A stretch of DNA of 64,000 bases from positions 62,001 to 126,000 of the forward strand of contig NZ_FCNX02000008.1 of the NCBI RefSeq assembly GCF_001544835.2, in the 5' to 3' direction. A program made the position numbers and the translations under genes. The notes below the pieces were generated by a model. That model made no database searches. It saw only the letters and a list, made by a program, of their open reading frames with translations, and was not told the origin of the DNA. This stretch comes from Caballeronia fortuita (GTDB taxonomy: Bacteria; Pseudomonadota; Gammaproteobacteria; Burkholderiales; Burkholderiaceae). Shown one piece after another: positions 35,715 to 45,032 of this stretch (within the stretch, counting starts at the first letter, position 1; each line of letters starts with the position of its first letter).

Positions 35715-36038
35715 TTTTTTGGCCGTCGCGCGTCGTTCACTTTTTCGGTGTCGTCAAAATTTGTTTAATTTGATGATTGCTTAGCGTCGTTCCATTGCAC
35801 TGTTTCTATTCCCTCGTATGCTCGCAGGATAATTCATTTGCGTACCGAACACTTCATGACGAAGAAGGAAGTGAACGGCTGTTGCCCATCGGATCGGCAT
35901 TGTAGTAGAAAGTAATCCTATTTGAAACTTGGTCTGCCGAATCGAACGACGTCCTCTTGTTGCCGCCGTGGATTCCCCCCGGGAAAGGTTCGGACGAAAC
36001 GCTGCCTCATCGTCCCGTTTGATTGAATAGGCGTACGT
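35715..36038. other. AT-richer intergenic segment, left edge of the inserted cassette
   Basis: These 324 bases hold no convincing gene. They are visibly richer in A/T than the cobalamin genes on both sides and contain T-runs (TAGTTTTTTGG just after cobC). No terminator stem, tRNA remnant or repeat matching the other cassette edge was seen. Confidence 0.5.
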
Positions 36039-36431
36039 ATGAACGCAGTGACCAAGGAATTGATTGAAGCGCTACGTCATCCAAGCGCGCGTCTGACCCA
36101 GCATCTGAGCTTATGGATCGGCACGCTCGACATTGATTTTGATATATCGAATATAAGGTCAAGGCGGGACTGTGTGATGACTATAAGGTCGAGATGATCG
36201 TGACCACCGGGGTATTACCCGAATTGGGAACGTGTTCAACGATCTGACGGGCAAGGAAAGCGCGCGCATCGCGACGGTGTATGGCCAAACGGCATGCAAC
36301 CAGGGTTGTCTGCTGAACAGTAAGAAGCTCCACCGAGGCAAAGGATTTGAAGCGACGACTCAGTTACCTTGCCGAACTTACCCAAAAGCGATCGCAAGTT
36401 CGCTGACAAATAAATTCAGTCACGCTAGATC
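36039..36431 (+). pseudogene. Decayed VgrG-like N-terminal fragment
   Basis: The first frame reads MNAVTKELIEALRHPSARLT and continues SLWIGTLDIDFDISN, then stops. A second frame continues YKVKAGLCDDYKVEMIVTTG, and a third carries NVFNDLTGKESARIATVYGQ and then GFEATTQLP. Together they resemble the N-terminal gp27-like part of type VI secretion VgrG spike proteins of Burkholderia (segments like ALCDGYRVDMTVTS and GFEATTQLPDL). That comparison is from memory. At least two frameshifts and the loss of the rest of the gene make it non-functional. It directly abuts the effector gene. Confidence 0.6.
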
Positions 36432-38780
36432 ATGATTATCAGCCCGCCGTTCCTTCCGGCTGAAGGCGCCAGCATGCCCGCCGAGAAGTGGAAGACCGAC
36501 CCGATGATGGATAAGGTCGACGAATTCGAGTTGTCGCACAGCGGCGTGTTCCCCATCGCTTTCGATCGTCGCTGGCATTGCGGCATGCACCTGGTGCCGT
36601 TCGGCGGCGCGGGCCAGCTTGAGCCGGTGCGCGCCATCGCCGATGGAGACGTCGTCGCCTATCGCGTGGCGAAGAACGCCATTTCTGACGGACAGAAGAA
36701 CGCCGATGGCACGACTGCGCTCAATAGCAACACCGGCTTCGTGCTGCTCAAGCACACGACCGATACCGGTGATGGCCGCACAATCACGTTTTATTCGCTC
36801 TATATGCACCTGCTCGACCTCGTGAACACGAACGCGCTCGTGCCGCAACCGAACGATCCTGCGCCGCAGAGCTCACCCAACGCGTTGCCCGCGTGGTTGC
36901 TGCGGGACACCGGTGGCGTGCAAGCAGGTGGCGGCAAGAAGGTGTATCGGAAAGATCGGCTAGGCTCCGTGGGCAAGAACCATGGTGAAGCGCATCTGCA
37001 CTTCGAGATTTTTATGACCGAAGGAGATTTCACGGCCTATTTCGAGCAGGCCGGACACGAAGTCGGGTTAGGCGAGAGGCAGCCGAAAACACCCTCTTCG
37101 ACGGACTATTGGGGAAGTACTTACCTCGTCATTCCCAAAGGTTCTGCGTTCGTTCGCGTGCCGCCGGGTAAGGGAGATTTAAAGACGAAGGGACGCTCAC
37201 CCAAGCCATTTTTTCCAGCCTTGGACGAAGGCTCACTGGACGCCAACAGCACTTTGTATGTGGAAGCGTACTTCAGCCGTGGCGAGCGTTTCATGCGCGC
37301 ATGGCTCGATAAAGGCGATGGAAAACTGATCTCTCTGACATCGACCCCCGTGCAGGACAAGTTCGAGGAATATGAATACAACCTCTACGAGCGGGCGACC
37401 ACGCTGTACGAAGCGTGCCCGAGCGACGGTTATGAATTGTTGCGCTTTGGACGTATTCTGAGCACGGATACGCCAACGTTACCTGCGGACAAGCGGGAAA
37501 CGTGGGTCGCGGTGCCGTTTGCGGAAGGCAAAGCCGGCTACATCGACATCAACTCGAGCGGGATTCAGAAGCTCTCGGACGCGAATTTCCCGCTCTTCAG
37601 GGATTGGCAAAAGATTGAGGACGGCAATACGCCATTCAATCAGGATGGACCGTGTGGCTATGATGAGTTGTGCAGCATCACAGGCGTGAGCGAGACGCAG
37701 ACGTCTTCCGAAGGTTCAATGCCCACTGAGTTCAGTCACGATCAGCGATTGGCCGCTTATGTGCAAGGCAAGGCCGAGGTGCGGGCGCGGCTCAAGGGCT
37801 TTATCTGTCACGCGAAGAGTGAATGGGATGCGAGCAACAACGACGAGCGGTATCGCGGGCTGAATGAACCCGAAGGGTTCTTCGGCAAGCGCAAGGACGC
37901 GGATCCACATGGTTACGAGAACTTCATCAAGTTTGTGAAGCAGTATCAGTTCATGGGGCAAACGCCGTTGGGTGAAGGGAAGAAGCTTTGGTTCTTTCAT
38001 CCGATGGCGTTCATCCGGCATTTTAGAAAGTGCGGGTGGTTGAGCGAAATAGAGTTCAAGCAGTTAGTGCCATCATTTGCGATACCCAGGCATTCCGGAC
38101 AGATGCTTTGGGAACAAGTTCCAGGTAACTTCGTTGATAAGGGCATTTTCAGACAGCAGCGCGGCCCACTTAATCGTATGATGCTCACGTACGGTATCAA
38201 TACGCCGCTTCGTATGGCGAGTTTTTTCGGCAATGCAATTCAAGAATCTCAATGGTTGCAGTTGCTGGAGGAAGGCTCTCCGACGGCTCAAAGATATTAC
38301 CCTTGGCATGGGCGGGGATTCCTCCAACTGACCTGGGCAAGCAATTATCTGAACTACTGGGATTTTCAGGGGAGCGGCTCACAGATACCTGCTGCTATAC
38401 GTGCCAAGCTACTTGACGCTCAGAAAGAGGCAGATCATTCTCGCAGTAACGCAGCATGGCGGTCATCTGAAGCGGCCCTCACTCGCGATATGCTTAGTTG
38501 GCGAGATAAGCCGTCCACTCCTCGTGGGGCTGATGCTGCTTTAAGCGCGGGCTATTATTGGGTGAGCTTGGGCATGGCCCGCTACGCTGACAGGCCGCAT
38601 GTGTTGGAGCAAGTTACGATCACAGCAGGCGGTCGAGCGCACAACTACTACCGCAGCGAGAGCTTTTGGAAAGTATCTGCATCGGTGAACCTACCTGGGG
38701 CGATCGATAGCTTGTATTCGGTCCGTCTGAACGGATTCGAAGCGCGTTGCATGGCTTATACGTGTCGCTTTCAGTTTTGA
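36432..38780 (+). CDS. Probable T6SS effector: M23 endopeptidase-like domain plus GH19/lysozyme-like domain
   Basis: A 782-residue protein without a signal peptide. Residues ~35–200 resemble M23/LytM peptidases: H49-C-G-M-H53, YMHL with H126, and H188-L-H190-FE. The usual HxGxD aspartate is replaced by H53. Residues ~210–480 look like SH3-type or linker modules. Residues ~580–740 resemble GH19/lysozyme folds: FFGNAIQESQW with candidate catalytic E605 and YPWHGRGFLQLTWASNYLNYW. Both halves should attack peptidoglycan, peptide and glycan respectively. The start lacks a clear ribosome-binding site; M15 at 36474 is an alternative. It sits between a VgrG remnant and an immunity-like gene. The 3' third is clearly AT-richer than the 5' part. 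A phage-type lysin is the other possibility. Confidence 0.7.
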   Translation: MIISPPFLPAEGASMPAEKWKTDPMMDKVDEFELSHSGVFPIAFDRRWHCGMHLVPFGGAGQLEPVRAIADGDVVAYRVAKNAISDGQKNADGTTALNSNTGFVLLKHTTDTGDGRTITFYSLYMHLLDLVNTNALVPQPNDPAPQSSPNALPAWLLRDTGGVQAGGGKKVYRKDRLGSVGKNHGEAHLHFEIFMTEGDFTAYFEQAGHEVGLGERQPKTPSSTDYWGSTYLVIPKGSAFVRVPPGKGDLKTKGRSPKPFFPALDEGSLDANSTLYVEAYFSRGERFMRAWLDKGDGKLISLTSTPVQDKFEEYEYNLYERATTLYEACPSDGYELLRFGRILSTDTPTLPADKRETWVAVPFAEGKAGYIDINSSGIQKLSDANFPLFRDWQKIEDGNTPFNQDGPCGYDELCSITGVSETQTSSEGSMPTEFSHDQRLAAYVQGKAEVRARLKGFICHAKSEWDASNNDERYRGLNEPEGFFGKRKDADPHGYENFIKFVKQYQFMGQTPLGEGKKLWFFHPMAFIRHFRKCGWLSEIEFKQLVPSFAIPRHSGQMLWEQVPGNFVDKGIFRQQRGPLNRMMLTYGINTPLRMASFFGNAIQESQWLQLLEEGSPTAQRYYPWHGRGFLQLTWASNYLNYWDFQGSGSQIPAAIRAKLLDAQKEADHSRSNAAWRSSEAALTRDMLSWRDKPSTPRGADAALSAGYYWVSLGMARYADRPHVLEQVTITAGGRAHNYYRSESFWKVSASVNLPGAIDSLYSVRLNGFEARCMAYTCRFQF

Positions 38781-38855
38781 CTGAGATGAAATTCCCTTTG
38801 GCGTCGGGGGAGCTATCTGATATGCCGGAATACGGTATTCTGAGGAGGGGGTGAT

Positions 38856-39512
38856 ATGGCTAGCTGGATCCGACTGCTACGTCGCTTGGTAGACGAAAAA
38901 AAATTCTTGACGGGGATGGGCATTTGTATCATCGCACTTGGACTGCAAGGTGTTCTGTATGCAAAGTCTTTGCCGGGTCAGCGCGAACACGCATTAATAC
39001 GCAACGGGGCACAGAACTGTTCTTTCGATTTTATCGACCCTTATAGAGGGTGGATGTCTGGAAACGATTACGTTGCCTATAATCTGCCATACAACAAAAC
39101 ACGTATTGGGAATTTTTCGATTAATTTCGAGTGCATTAGCTCAGCCGACACTAAACTAATCCGCGCCTACACCGTAGCTAGATACGACCAGCAGGAGCAG
39201 CGCTGGGAAGCTGATTTTTCAGGGCTATCTGAAAGTGATAGAAACTTGTTGGCGCCTGTTACGAAGTGGCTTTCTGTGGAAGCAGTGAATAGCTCCGGAT
39301 TCGGTGCGCTTCAGGACCTTGTCACCGGAGATCCCGAGATCCGGAGCACGTCATTAGGGTTCTGCTTGCTTCATCCTCCGGTGGCATTGTGTGGCAGCGC
39401 ACCCGTGGTAGCAATACCCTTTCACGACAAGGTCGGAGTGCTACCTATGGTACTTAAGGTCATCGAGTCAATCGAATTTGTCGATGCGCCGGTTGAAAAC
39501 GATAATCACTGA
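38856..39512 (+). CDS. Membrane-anchored probable immunity protein to the upstream effector
   Basis: A 218-residue protein with one N-terminal transmembrane helix (residues ~18–36, LTGMGICIIALGLQGVLYA) after a basic cytoplasmic start. The remaining ~180 residues should face the periplasm and contain cysteines (QNCSFDF, FECISS, GFCLLHPPVALCGSA). A strong GAGGAGGGGG ribosome-binding site precedes the ATG, 75 bases after the effector stop. No family recognised. Position, size, anchoring and low GC fit an immunity protein for a periplasm-acting peptidoglycan hydrolase; this is inference. Confidence 0.65.
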   Translation: MASWIRLLRRLVDEKKFLTGMGICIIALGLQGVLYAKSLPGQREHALIRNGAQNCSFDFIDPYRGWMSGNDYVAYNLPYNKTRIGNFSINFECISSADTKLIRAYTVARYDQQEQRWEADFSGLSESDRNLLAPVTKWLSVEAVNSSGFGALQDLVTGDPEIRSTSLGFCLLHPPVALCGSAPVVAIPFHDKVGVLPMVLKVIESIEFVDAPVENDNH

Positions 39513-39529
39513 AACTCTCCTACGAAACG

Positions 39530-40420
39530 TCATTTCCCCCGTCGCCCACGCGCCACCTCCAGATCGCGACACAACGCCTCCGCGCCCGACGCAAGCCTCG
39601 GCGTCGGCCGGTTGATCAGATCGCCGTCGATGCCGAAGAGATTGCCGCGCGCCACCGCCGTCATCGACGTCCAGCGCTTCCATCTCTCCAGCCCCGGCAA
39701 CTGACGATCCGGCTGCGTCGCACCAGGCGTCGACGTGACGATTGCCTCGGGATTCGCCGCGAGCACGGCTTCGGTCGATATCGTCGGCACGCGCGGCTTT
39801 TCAGTCGCGAAGACGTTCACGCCGCCGCACAGTCCGATCACTTCATCGAAGACATGGTCGCGATTGAGCGTCATCAGCGGATCGTCCCACACCTGATAGA
39901 ACACGCTCACGCGCGGCCGTTGCGCATAACGCGCGCGCAGTTGCGCGATATCGCGCGTGAAGGCATCGGCCGATGCGTGCGCCTGTTCCTGCGTGCCGAG
40001 CAGCGCGCCGAGTTTGCCGATGCTCGCCGCGATGTCGTCGAGATGCTTCGGCTCGCTGAAATAGATCGGCACGCCCAGCGCGTGCAGCCGATCCATCTGA
40101 CGCGACGCATTCCCATGCCGCCACACGACGATCAGATCCGGATGCAACGCGACGATGCGCTCCAGATCGAGCGCCTTGTTATCGCCGACGCGCGGAATCG
40201 CCTGCGCTTCCTTCGGATAATCGCTAAACGTCACCGCGCCGACGATGCGCCCGCCGCCGCCTGCCGCGAACAGCAACTCCGTGACGTGCGGCGCGAGACT
40301 GACGACACGTTCGGCAGGCTTCGCAAGCGTGACTGACGCGCCGCTGTCGTCGGTAACGGTGATTGCATGCGCTTGCGTCACCGCGAAGGCGAACATCAAC
40401 GCAACTGCACGACGCAACAT
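39530..40420 (-). CDS. btuF: Cobalamin-binding periplasmic protein
   Basis: A 296-residue class-III binding protein. Signal peptide MLRRAVALMFAFAVTQAHA, then ITVTDDSGASVTLAKPAERVVSLAPHVTELLFAAG, the BtuF-type opening, and DLIVVWRHGNASRQMDRL. It delivers B12 to BtuCD, whose genes lie 6–8 kb away on the other strand. Its ATG shares one base with the cobD stop (TGATG), so it is translated within the cobU–cbiB–cobD–btuF operon. Confidence 0.9.
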   Translation of the reverse strand: MLRRAVALMFAFAVTQAHAITVTDDSGASVTLAKPAERVVSLAPHVTELLFAAGGGGRIVGAVTFSDYPKEAQAIPRVGDNKALDLERIVALHPDLIVVWRHGNASRQMDRLHALGVPIYFSEPKHLDDIAASIGKLGALLGTQEQAHASADAFTRDIAQLRARYAQRPRVSVFYQVWDDPLMTLNRDHVFDEVIGLCGGVNVFATEKPRVPTISTEAVLAANPEAIVTSTPGATQPDRQLPGLERWKRWTSMTAVARGNLFGIDGDLINRPTPRLASGAEALCRDLEVARGRRGK

Positions 40421-41415
40421 CACGCGCAAATCTCCCGCAACGCGAGCGATAACCGCGCCCAGTCGCCTTCGGCGCCCGGCAATCCGACGCGCAGGCTCGG
40501 CGTCGTGCCGGGCACATCGAAAAGGCGCGTCCAGATGCCGCGCAACGCGAGCGCGTGGTGCAGTTCGGGCGCTCTTGCCGTCGATGTCCACGCGAAAAGC
40601 GGCGTCGCGCGCACGTCGAAACCGTAGATCGCGATCGATGCGGCGAGGCGCGCGCCATCGCGATGCAGCCGCTCGCGCGTATCGCGCTGCCACGCGGTAT
40701 CGGCGAAAGCGGCGGCGACCGCGTGGCGCGCGGGGCCGCTTACGGTCCATGTGCCGAGCGCGTCGCGCAACGCATCGATGATCGATGGTGCGGCCAGCAC
40801 GAAGCCCGCGCGTATGCCCGCGAGCCCGAAGAACTTGCCGACCGAACGCAGCACGACGAGACCGTCGCGCGCGGTTTCGCTCGCAAGCGACGATGCGGGA
40901 TCGGTATCGGCGAACGCCTCATCGACGATCAGCGTGCCGCCGCGCGAAGCAAGCTGCTCGTGCCAGCGCAAGAGCGTGTCGCGCGCCACGCGCTCTGCCG
41001 TCGGATTGTTCGGATTCCCGATGATGACGTGATCGAACGTATCGGGCAGATCGTGCTGTGTGATGTCGAGCGTGGCGATCGTGTGGCCCGCGCGCACGAA
41101 CGCGGGCGCGTATTCGCCGTAGGTGAGCGGCGCGACGGCCGCCGTGCCGCGACGCAAAAGCGCGGGCAGCGCGCGGATCGCCGCCTGCGAGCCCGCCACC
41201 GGCAACGCGTGCGGCGCGCCGTAATAGCGCGCGGCAAGATCGGCGAGGCCGTCGTCGTCTTCGGGCAGACGCCGCCATGCATCGGGCGCAACGGGCGGCA
41301 CCGGATAGCCGCGCGGATTGATGCCCGTCGACAGATCGAGCCAGTCGTCGAGAGAAATCGCGTAGCGGCGCGCCGCCTCGCCCAGATTGCCGCCGTGCCG
41401 GATGGATTGGGTCAT
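40420..41415 (-). CDS. cobD: Threonine-phosphate decarboxylase, CobD/CobC-type
   Basis: A 331-residue class-I/II PLP aminotransferase-fold enzyme that makes aminopropanol phosphate for the nucleotide loop. Seen: RHGGNLGEAARRYAI, DLSTGINPRGYP, IGNPNNPTAERV, LIVDEAFAD and the lysine motif SVGKFFGLAGIRAGF. MTQSIRHGG at 41415 is chosen; a TTG 33 bases upstream is open but unlike the family. It starts four bases after the cbiB stop. Confidence 0.9.
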   Translation of the reverse strand: MTQSIRHGGNLGEAARRYAISLDDWLDLSTGINPRGYPVPPVAPDAWRRLPEDDDGLADLAARYYGAPHALPVAGSQAAIRALPALLRRGTAAVAPLTYGEYAPAFVRAGHTIATLDITQHDLPDTFDHVIIGNPNNPTAERVARDTLLRWHEQLASRGGTLIVDEAFADTDPASSLASETARDGLVVLRSVGKFFGLAGIRAGFVLAAPSIIDALRDALGTWTVSGPARHAVAAAFADTAWQRDTRERLHRDGARLAASIAIYGFDVRATPLFAWTSTARAPELHHALALRGIWTRLFDVPGTTPSLRVGLPGAEGDWARLSLALREICA

Positions 41416-41419
41416 ATCG

Positions 41420-42358
41420 TCAGCCAGTCGTCGCGGTGAGAATCGCAAGAATCAGCAGCGCCGCGAGCCACATGAGCGTCGCGCGCTCGACGAGCCGCAA
41501 CGCCGCGACGACATGCCGCGGCGTCGCCGTATGGCCCGCGCCGAGCGTCGGCCGCGTTTCGAGCACGCCGTGATACACCGCCGCGCCGCCGATCAGCACG
41601 TTTAGGCTGCCCGCGCCCGCGGCCATCACCGGCCCGGCGTTCGGGCTGTCCCAGGAGCTCGCCTGCGTGCGCCAGCAGTGCCAGGCCATCTGCGTATCGC
41701 CGGCGAGGGCGTAGGTCGCGGCGGTGAGGCGCGCGGGAACGAAGTTGAGGACATCGTCGAAGCGCGCGGCCGCCCAGCCAAAGCGCAGATAGCGCGGCGT
41801 GCGATAACCCCACATCGCGTCGAGCGTGTTGGCAAGGCGGAACATCAGCGCACCCGGACCGCCCGCGACGGCGAACCAGAAGAGCGCGCCGAAGATCGCG
41901 TCGTTGCCGTTCTCCAGCGCCGATTCGACCGCCGCGCGCGACAGCGCGTTTTCATCGGCGTGCGACGTATCGCGCGACACGATGCGCGACGTGAGCACGC
42001 GCGCATGATCGATATCGCCGAGGCTCAACGCGCGCGCGATCGGCGCAATGTGCTGGCGCAGACTCTTCGCGCCGAGCGCGAACCACAGCAACAGCACATG
42101 AACGAGACACGCATACGCGAACGGCAGCGCCTCGACCAGCAACCACGCGATGCCCACCGGCGGCGCAATCAACGCGAACCACGCGAGTATGCCCGCGGGC
42201 CGCGCGCGACGGCCTGTGTTCATACGCGCTTCGAGCCGCGTCGCGAGCGTGCCGAAGCCGACGAGCGGATGCCGCGCGCGCGGCTCGCCAAAAAGACGAT
42301 CGACGATCATGCCGAGCACCGCGAGCAAGGCCATCGCATAAGCGGAGAGGATGAGCAT
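41420..42358 (-). CDS. cbiB: Adenosylcobinamide-phosphate synthase
   Basis: A 312-residue membrane enzyme that attaches aminopropanol (phosphate) to adenosylcobyric acid. Seen: DRLFGEPRARHPLVGFG, LSRAAVESALENGNDAIFGALFW, NTLDAMWGYRTPRYLRFGWAAARFDDVLNFVPARLTA and SWDSPNAGPVMAAGAGSLNV. About five hydrophobic segments. Four bases downstream of cobU. Confidence 0.93.
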   Translation of the reverse strand: MLILSAYAMALLAVLGMIVDRLFGEPRARHPLVGFGTLATRLEARMNTGRRARPAGILAWFALIAPPVGIAWLLVEALPFAYACLVHVLLLWFALGAKSLRQHIAPIARALSLGDIDHARVLTSRIVSRDTSHADENALSRAAVESALENGNDAIFGALFWFAVAGGPGALMFRLANTLDAMWGYRTPRYLRFGWAAARFDDVLNFVPARLTAATYALAGDTQMAWHCWRTQASSWDSPNAGPVMAAGAGSLNVLIGGAAVYHGVLETRPTLGAGHTATPRHVVAALRLVERATLMWLAALLILAILTATTG

Positions 42359-42362
42359 CGCG

Positions 42363-42911
42363 CTAGCCTTTCAGCGCGAGCGGAAGGCCCGCGACCATCA
42401 GCGTCGCGCGCGCGCTCGCGGCCGCGACACGCTGATTCAGCCGGCCGAGTTCGTCGACGTAAAGACGCGTCACCGAGCCGAGCGGCACGACGCCCAGGCC
42501 GATCTCGTTGCTCACGACGATGACCTTGCCTCGTGTTTCGGCAAGCGCGGCGTCGAATTGCGCGAAGGCATCGCGCGCGGCGTGCGGCAAGACCGCGATG
42601 TCGTCGCTCGCGGTCTCGTCCGAAAACAGCAGATTCGCGAGCCACAGCGTGAGGCAGTCGATCAGCACGCAATGTCCCGCGCGATCCGCTTTGCGCAGCG
42701 CGCCCGCAAGATCGAGCGGCGCTTCGACGAGTGTCCAGTGCGCGGGCCGGCGCTTGCGATGCAGCGTGACGCGTTCGGCGAACTCCGCGTCTTCGATGCG
42801 AGCGGTCGCGATATACGTTACGGGCAAGCCGCTTTCGATGGCGAGCCGTTCGGCGTGCGCGCTTTTGCCGGAGCGCGCGCCGCCGAGGATGAAAGTGAGA
42901 TCGGGGGTCAT
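42363..42911 (-). CDS. cobU: Adenosylcobinamide kinase / GTP:adenosylcobinamide-phosphate guanylyltransferase
   Basis: A 182-residue bifunctional enzyme. Seen: the P-loop FILGGARSGKSAHAERLA, YIATARIEDAEF, the guanylylation-region HRKRRPAHW, LIDCLTLWLANLL and VVSNEIGLGVVPL. It produces adenosylcobinamide-GDP, substrate of CobS. Divergent from cobQ over 56 bases. Confidence 0.93.
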   Translation of the reverse strand: MTPDLTFILGGARSGKSAHAERLAIESGLPVTYIATARIEDAEFAERVTLHRKRRPAHWTLVEAPLDLAGALRKADRAGHCVLIDCLTLWLANLLFSDETASDDIAVLPHAARDAFAQFDAALAETRGKVIVVSNEIGLGVVPLGSVTRLYVDELGRLNQRVAAASARATLMVAGLPLALKG

Positions 42912-42967
42912 CGCGATATTGTACTGACGGGCTAAGATAGCGCGTCGATCTTCATGAGAATCCTCCG

Positions 42968-44443
42968 ATGCCATTCACGCCACGCGGCACGCTGATGATC
43001 CAGGGCACGACGTCCGATGCCGGCAAGAGCACGCTGGTCGCCGGATTGTGCCGTCTCGCGCGGCGCGGCGGCGTGCGCGTCGCGCCGTTCAAGCCGCAGA
43101 ACATGGCGCTCAACAGCGCGGTGACCGTCGATGGCGGCGAGATCGGGCGCGCGCAGGCGCTCCAGGCGGTCGCGGCGGGCGTCGATGCGCGCATCGACTT
43201 CAATCCAGTCCTGCTCAAGCCGACGAGCGATCGCGGCGCACAGGTCATCATCCACGGTCACGCGCACGCGAACCTCGATGCGCGCGCGTATCACGCGTAC
43301 AAGCGCATCGCGTTCGATGCCGTGCTCGCGTCGTACGAACGCCTGCAAGGCGATTTCGACGCCGTGATCGTCGAAGGCGCGGGCAGTCCCGCCGAAGTCA
43401 ATCTGCGCGACGGCGATATCGCCAACATGGGCTTTGCGGAGCGCGTCGATTGCCCGGTCGTGCTGGTCGCCGATATCGATCGCGGCGGCGTGTTCGCGCA
43501 TCTCGTCGGCACGCTCGCGTGTTTGTCGGAGAGCGAAAGGGCGCGTGTGCGCGGCTTCGTCATCAACCGGTTTCGCGGGGATATCGGCTTGCTGAAGCCG
43601 GGGCTCGACTGGCTGGAGGCGCAAACGGGCAAGCCGGTGTTCGGCGTGCTGCCCTATCTGCACGGCCTCACGCTCGACGCCGAAGACATGCTGCCGAGCC
43701 AGCCGCACGTGCGCCGCGATTCGGCTGCGCTAAAAGTGATCGTGCCGGCGCTGCCGAGAATCAGCAATCACACGGATTTCGATGCGCTGCGCGCGCATCC
43801 GCAGATCGATTTCAGCTACGTGCGTGCGGGCGTTACGCCGCCGCCCGCCGATCTCATCGTGCTGCCGGGTTCGAAAAGCGTGCAGCGCGATCTGGCGTGG
43901 CTGCGAGAAAACGGCTGGGATCGCGCAATCGTCCGGCATCTGCGATACGGCGGCAAAGTGCTCGGCGTGTGCGGCGGCATGCAGATGCTGGGACGCGAGA
44001 TCGACGATCCGGAAGGCGTCGAAGGCGCGACGGGATGCGTGAACGCGCTCGGCCTGCTCGATCTTCGCACGGTGCTCACGGCGCAGAAGCAACTGGAGAA
44101 TGTGACGGGACGCTTGACTATCGGCGATGGACAAGCGGCCGTGCGCGGCTACGAAATCCACATGGGCCGCACGCACGGCGCGGCGCTGGCGCGGCCGCTC
44201 GTTGCACTTGATGACGGACGTATCGATGGAGCCGTGTCGGACGATGGACAGATCGCCGCGACGTATCTGCATGGCGTCTTCGATACGCCGCAAGCATGCG
44301 CCGCGCTGCTCGCGTGGGCAGGCGTGCAAGATGCCGAGCCGCTCGATTATCCGGCGCTGCGCGAGGCGTCGCTGGATCGGTTGGCCGATTCGTTCGCGCA
44401 ATCGCTCGACATGGACGCGCTGGAAGCCGCTTTCGCTCAATAA
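42968..44443 (+). CDS. cobQ: Cobyric acid synthase
   Basis: A 491-residue glutamine-dependent amidotransferase that amidates adenosylcobyrinic diamide to cobyric acid. Seen: the ATP-binding [66 protein letters not shown], and the class-I amidotransferase nucleophile region [14 protein letters not shown] with a C-terminal histidine in YLHGVFDTP. Its 3' end overlaps the convergent thioesterase gene by seven bases. Confidence 0.95.
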   Translation: MPFTPRGTLMIQGTTSDAGKSTLVAGLCRLARRGGVRVAPFKPQNMALNSAVTVDGGEIGRAQALQAVAAGVDARIDFNPVLLKPTSDRGAQVIIHGHAHANLDARAYHAYKRIAFDAVLASYERLQGDFDAVIVEGAGSPAEVNLRDGDIANMGFAERVDCPVVLVADIDRGGVFAHLVGTLACLSESERARVRGFVINRFRGDIGLLKPGLDWLEAQTGKPVFGVLPYLHGLTLDAEDMLPSQPHVRRDSAALKVIVPALPRISNHTDFDALRAHPQIDFSYVRAGVTPPPADLIVLPGSKSVQRDLAWLRENGWDRAIVRHLRYGGKVLGVCGGMQMLGREIDDPEGVEGATGCVNALGLLDLRTVLTAQKQLENVTGRLTIGDGQAAVRGYEIHMGRTHGAALARPLVALDDGRIDGAVSDDGQIAATYLHGVFDTPQACAALLAWAGVQDAEPLDYPALREASLDRLADSFAQSLDMDALEAAFAQ

Positions 44444-44856
44444 AGAATCATCTGCGTGCAACGGAACATGGCGATCAGCTTGCCGTCGCCGTTCGTGACC
44501 GTCGCGTCCCAGACCTGCGTGCTGCGCCCGAGATGCACCGCCGTCGCCTTTGCGGCGATCTTCCCTTCGCGCGCCGTCGAAACGTGGTTGCTCTTGAGTT
44601 CGAGCGTCGTGAAGTTCTGCGCGTTCTCTGGAAGATGCGCGATGCACGCATAGCCGCAGCACGTATCCGCGAGACCGACGACCGTCGCCGCATGCAGAAA
44701 GCCGTTCGGCGCGAGCAGTTCCGGGCGGATCACGAGTTCGCCGCTCAGCTCGCCCTGGTCGAGCGAGATCAACTGTACGCCGAGCAGATCGGGCAGGCGG
44801 CCTTTTTGACGGTTGCGCAGGAAATCGAGCGTGACATCGGGGCGAAGAGGCGTCAT
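44437..44856 (-). CDS. PaaI-family hotdog thioesterase
   Basis: A 139-residue hotdog-fold protein. Seen: [30 protein letters not shown], with the conserved N-G-x-LHA and D of the acyl-CoA thioesterase group, and [35 protein letters not shown]. The substrate cannot be read from sequence. Single gene converging on cobQ. Confidence 0.85.
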   Translation of the reverse strand: MTPLRPDVTLDFLRNRQKGRLPDLLGVQLISLDQGELSGELVIRPELLAPNGFLHAATVVGLADTCCGYACIAHLPENAQNFTTLELKSNHVSTAREGKIAAKATAVHLGRSTQVWDATVTNGDGKLIAMFRCTQMILY

Positions 44857-45032
44857 GAGGTTTCAGTCGGATGGATGGAAGAAAGCTGTACGGCCGTTCG
44901 GGATAGATGCCGGCCGCGCCAGTTTTGCCGATAATATCAACGCTCGAAATCATGCACCTGTTCTCGTAACGACGAAATCGTGCGCGGCGCGGCACTCTGC
45001 GCTATCGCGCCCAACAAAATCCAGGACACTTC

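Noticed and set aside
36432-38780. Reading the hydrolase as a prophage endolysin
   Set aside because: No holin, tail, capsid or integrase genes nearby; a VgrG-like fragment and an anchored partner gene fit a secretion effector better. Not fully excluded.
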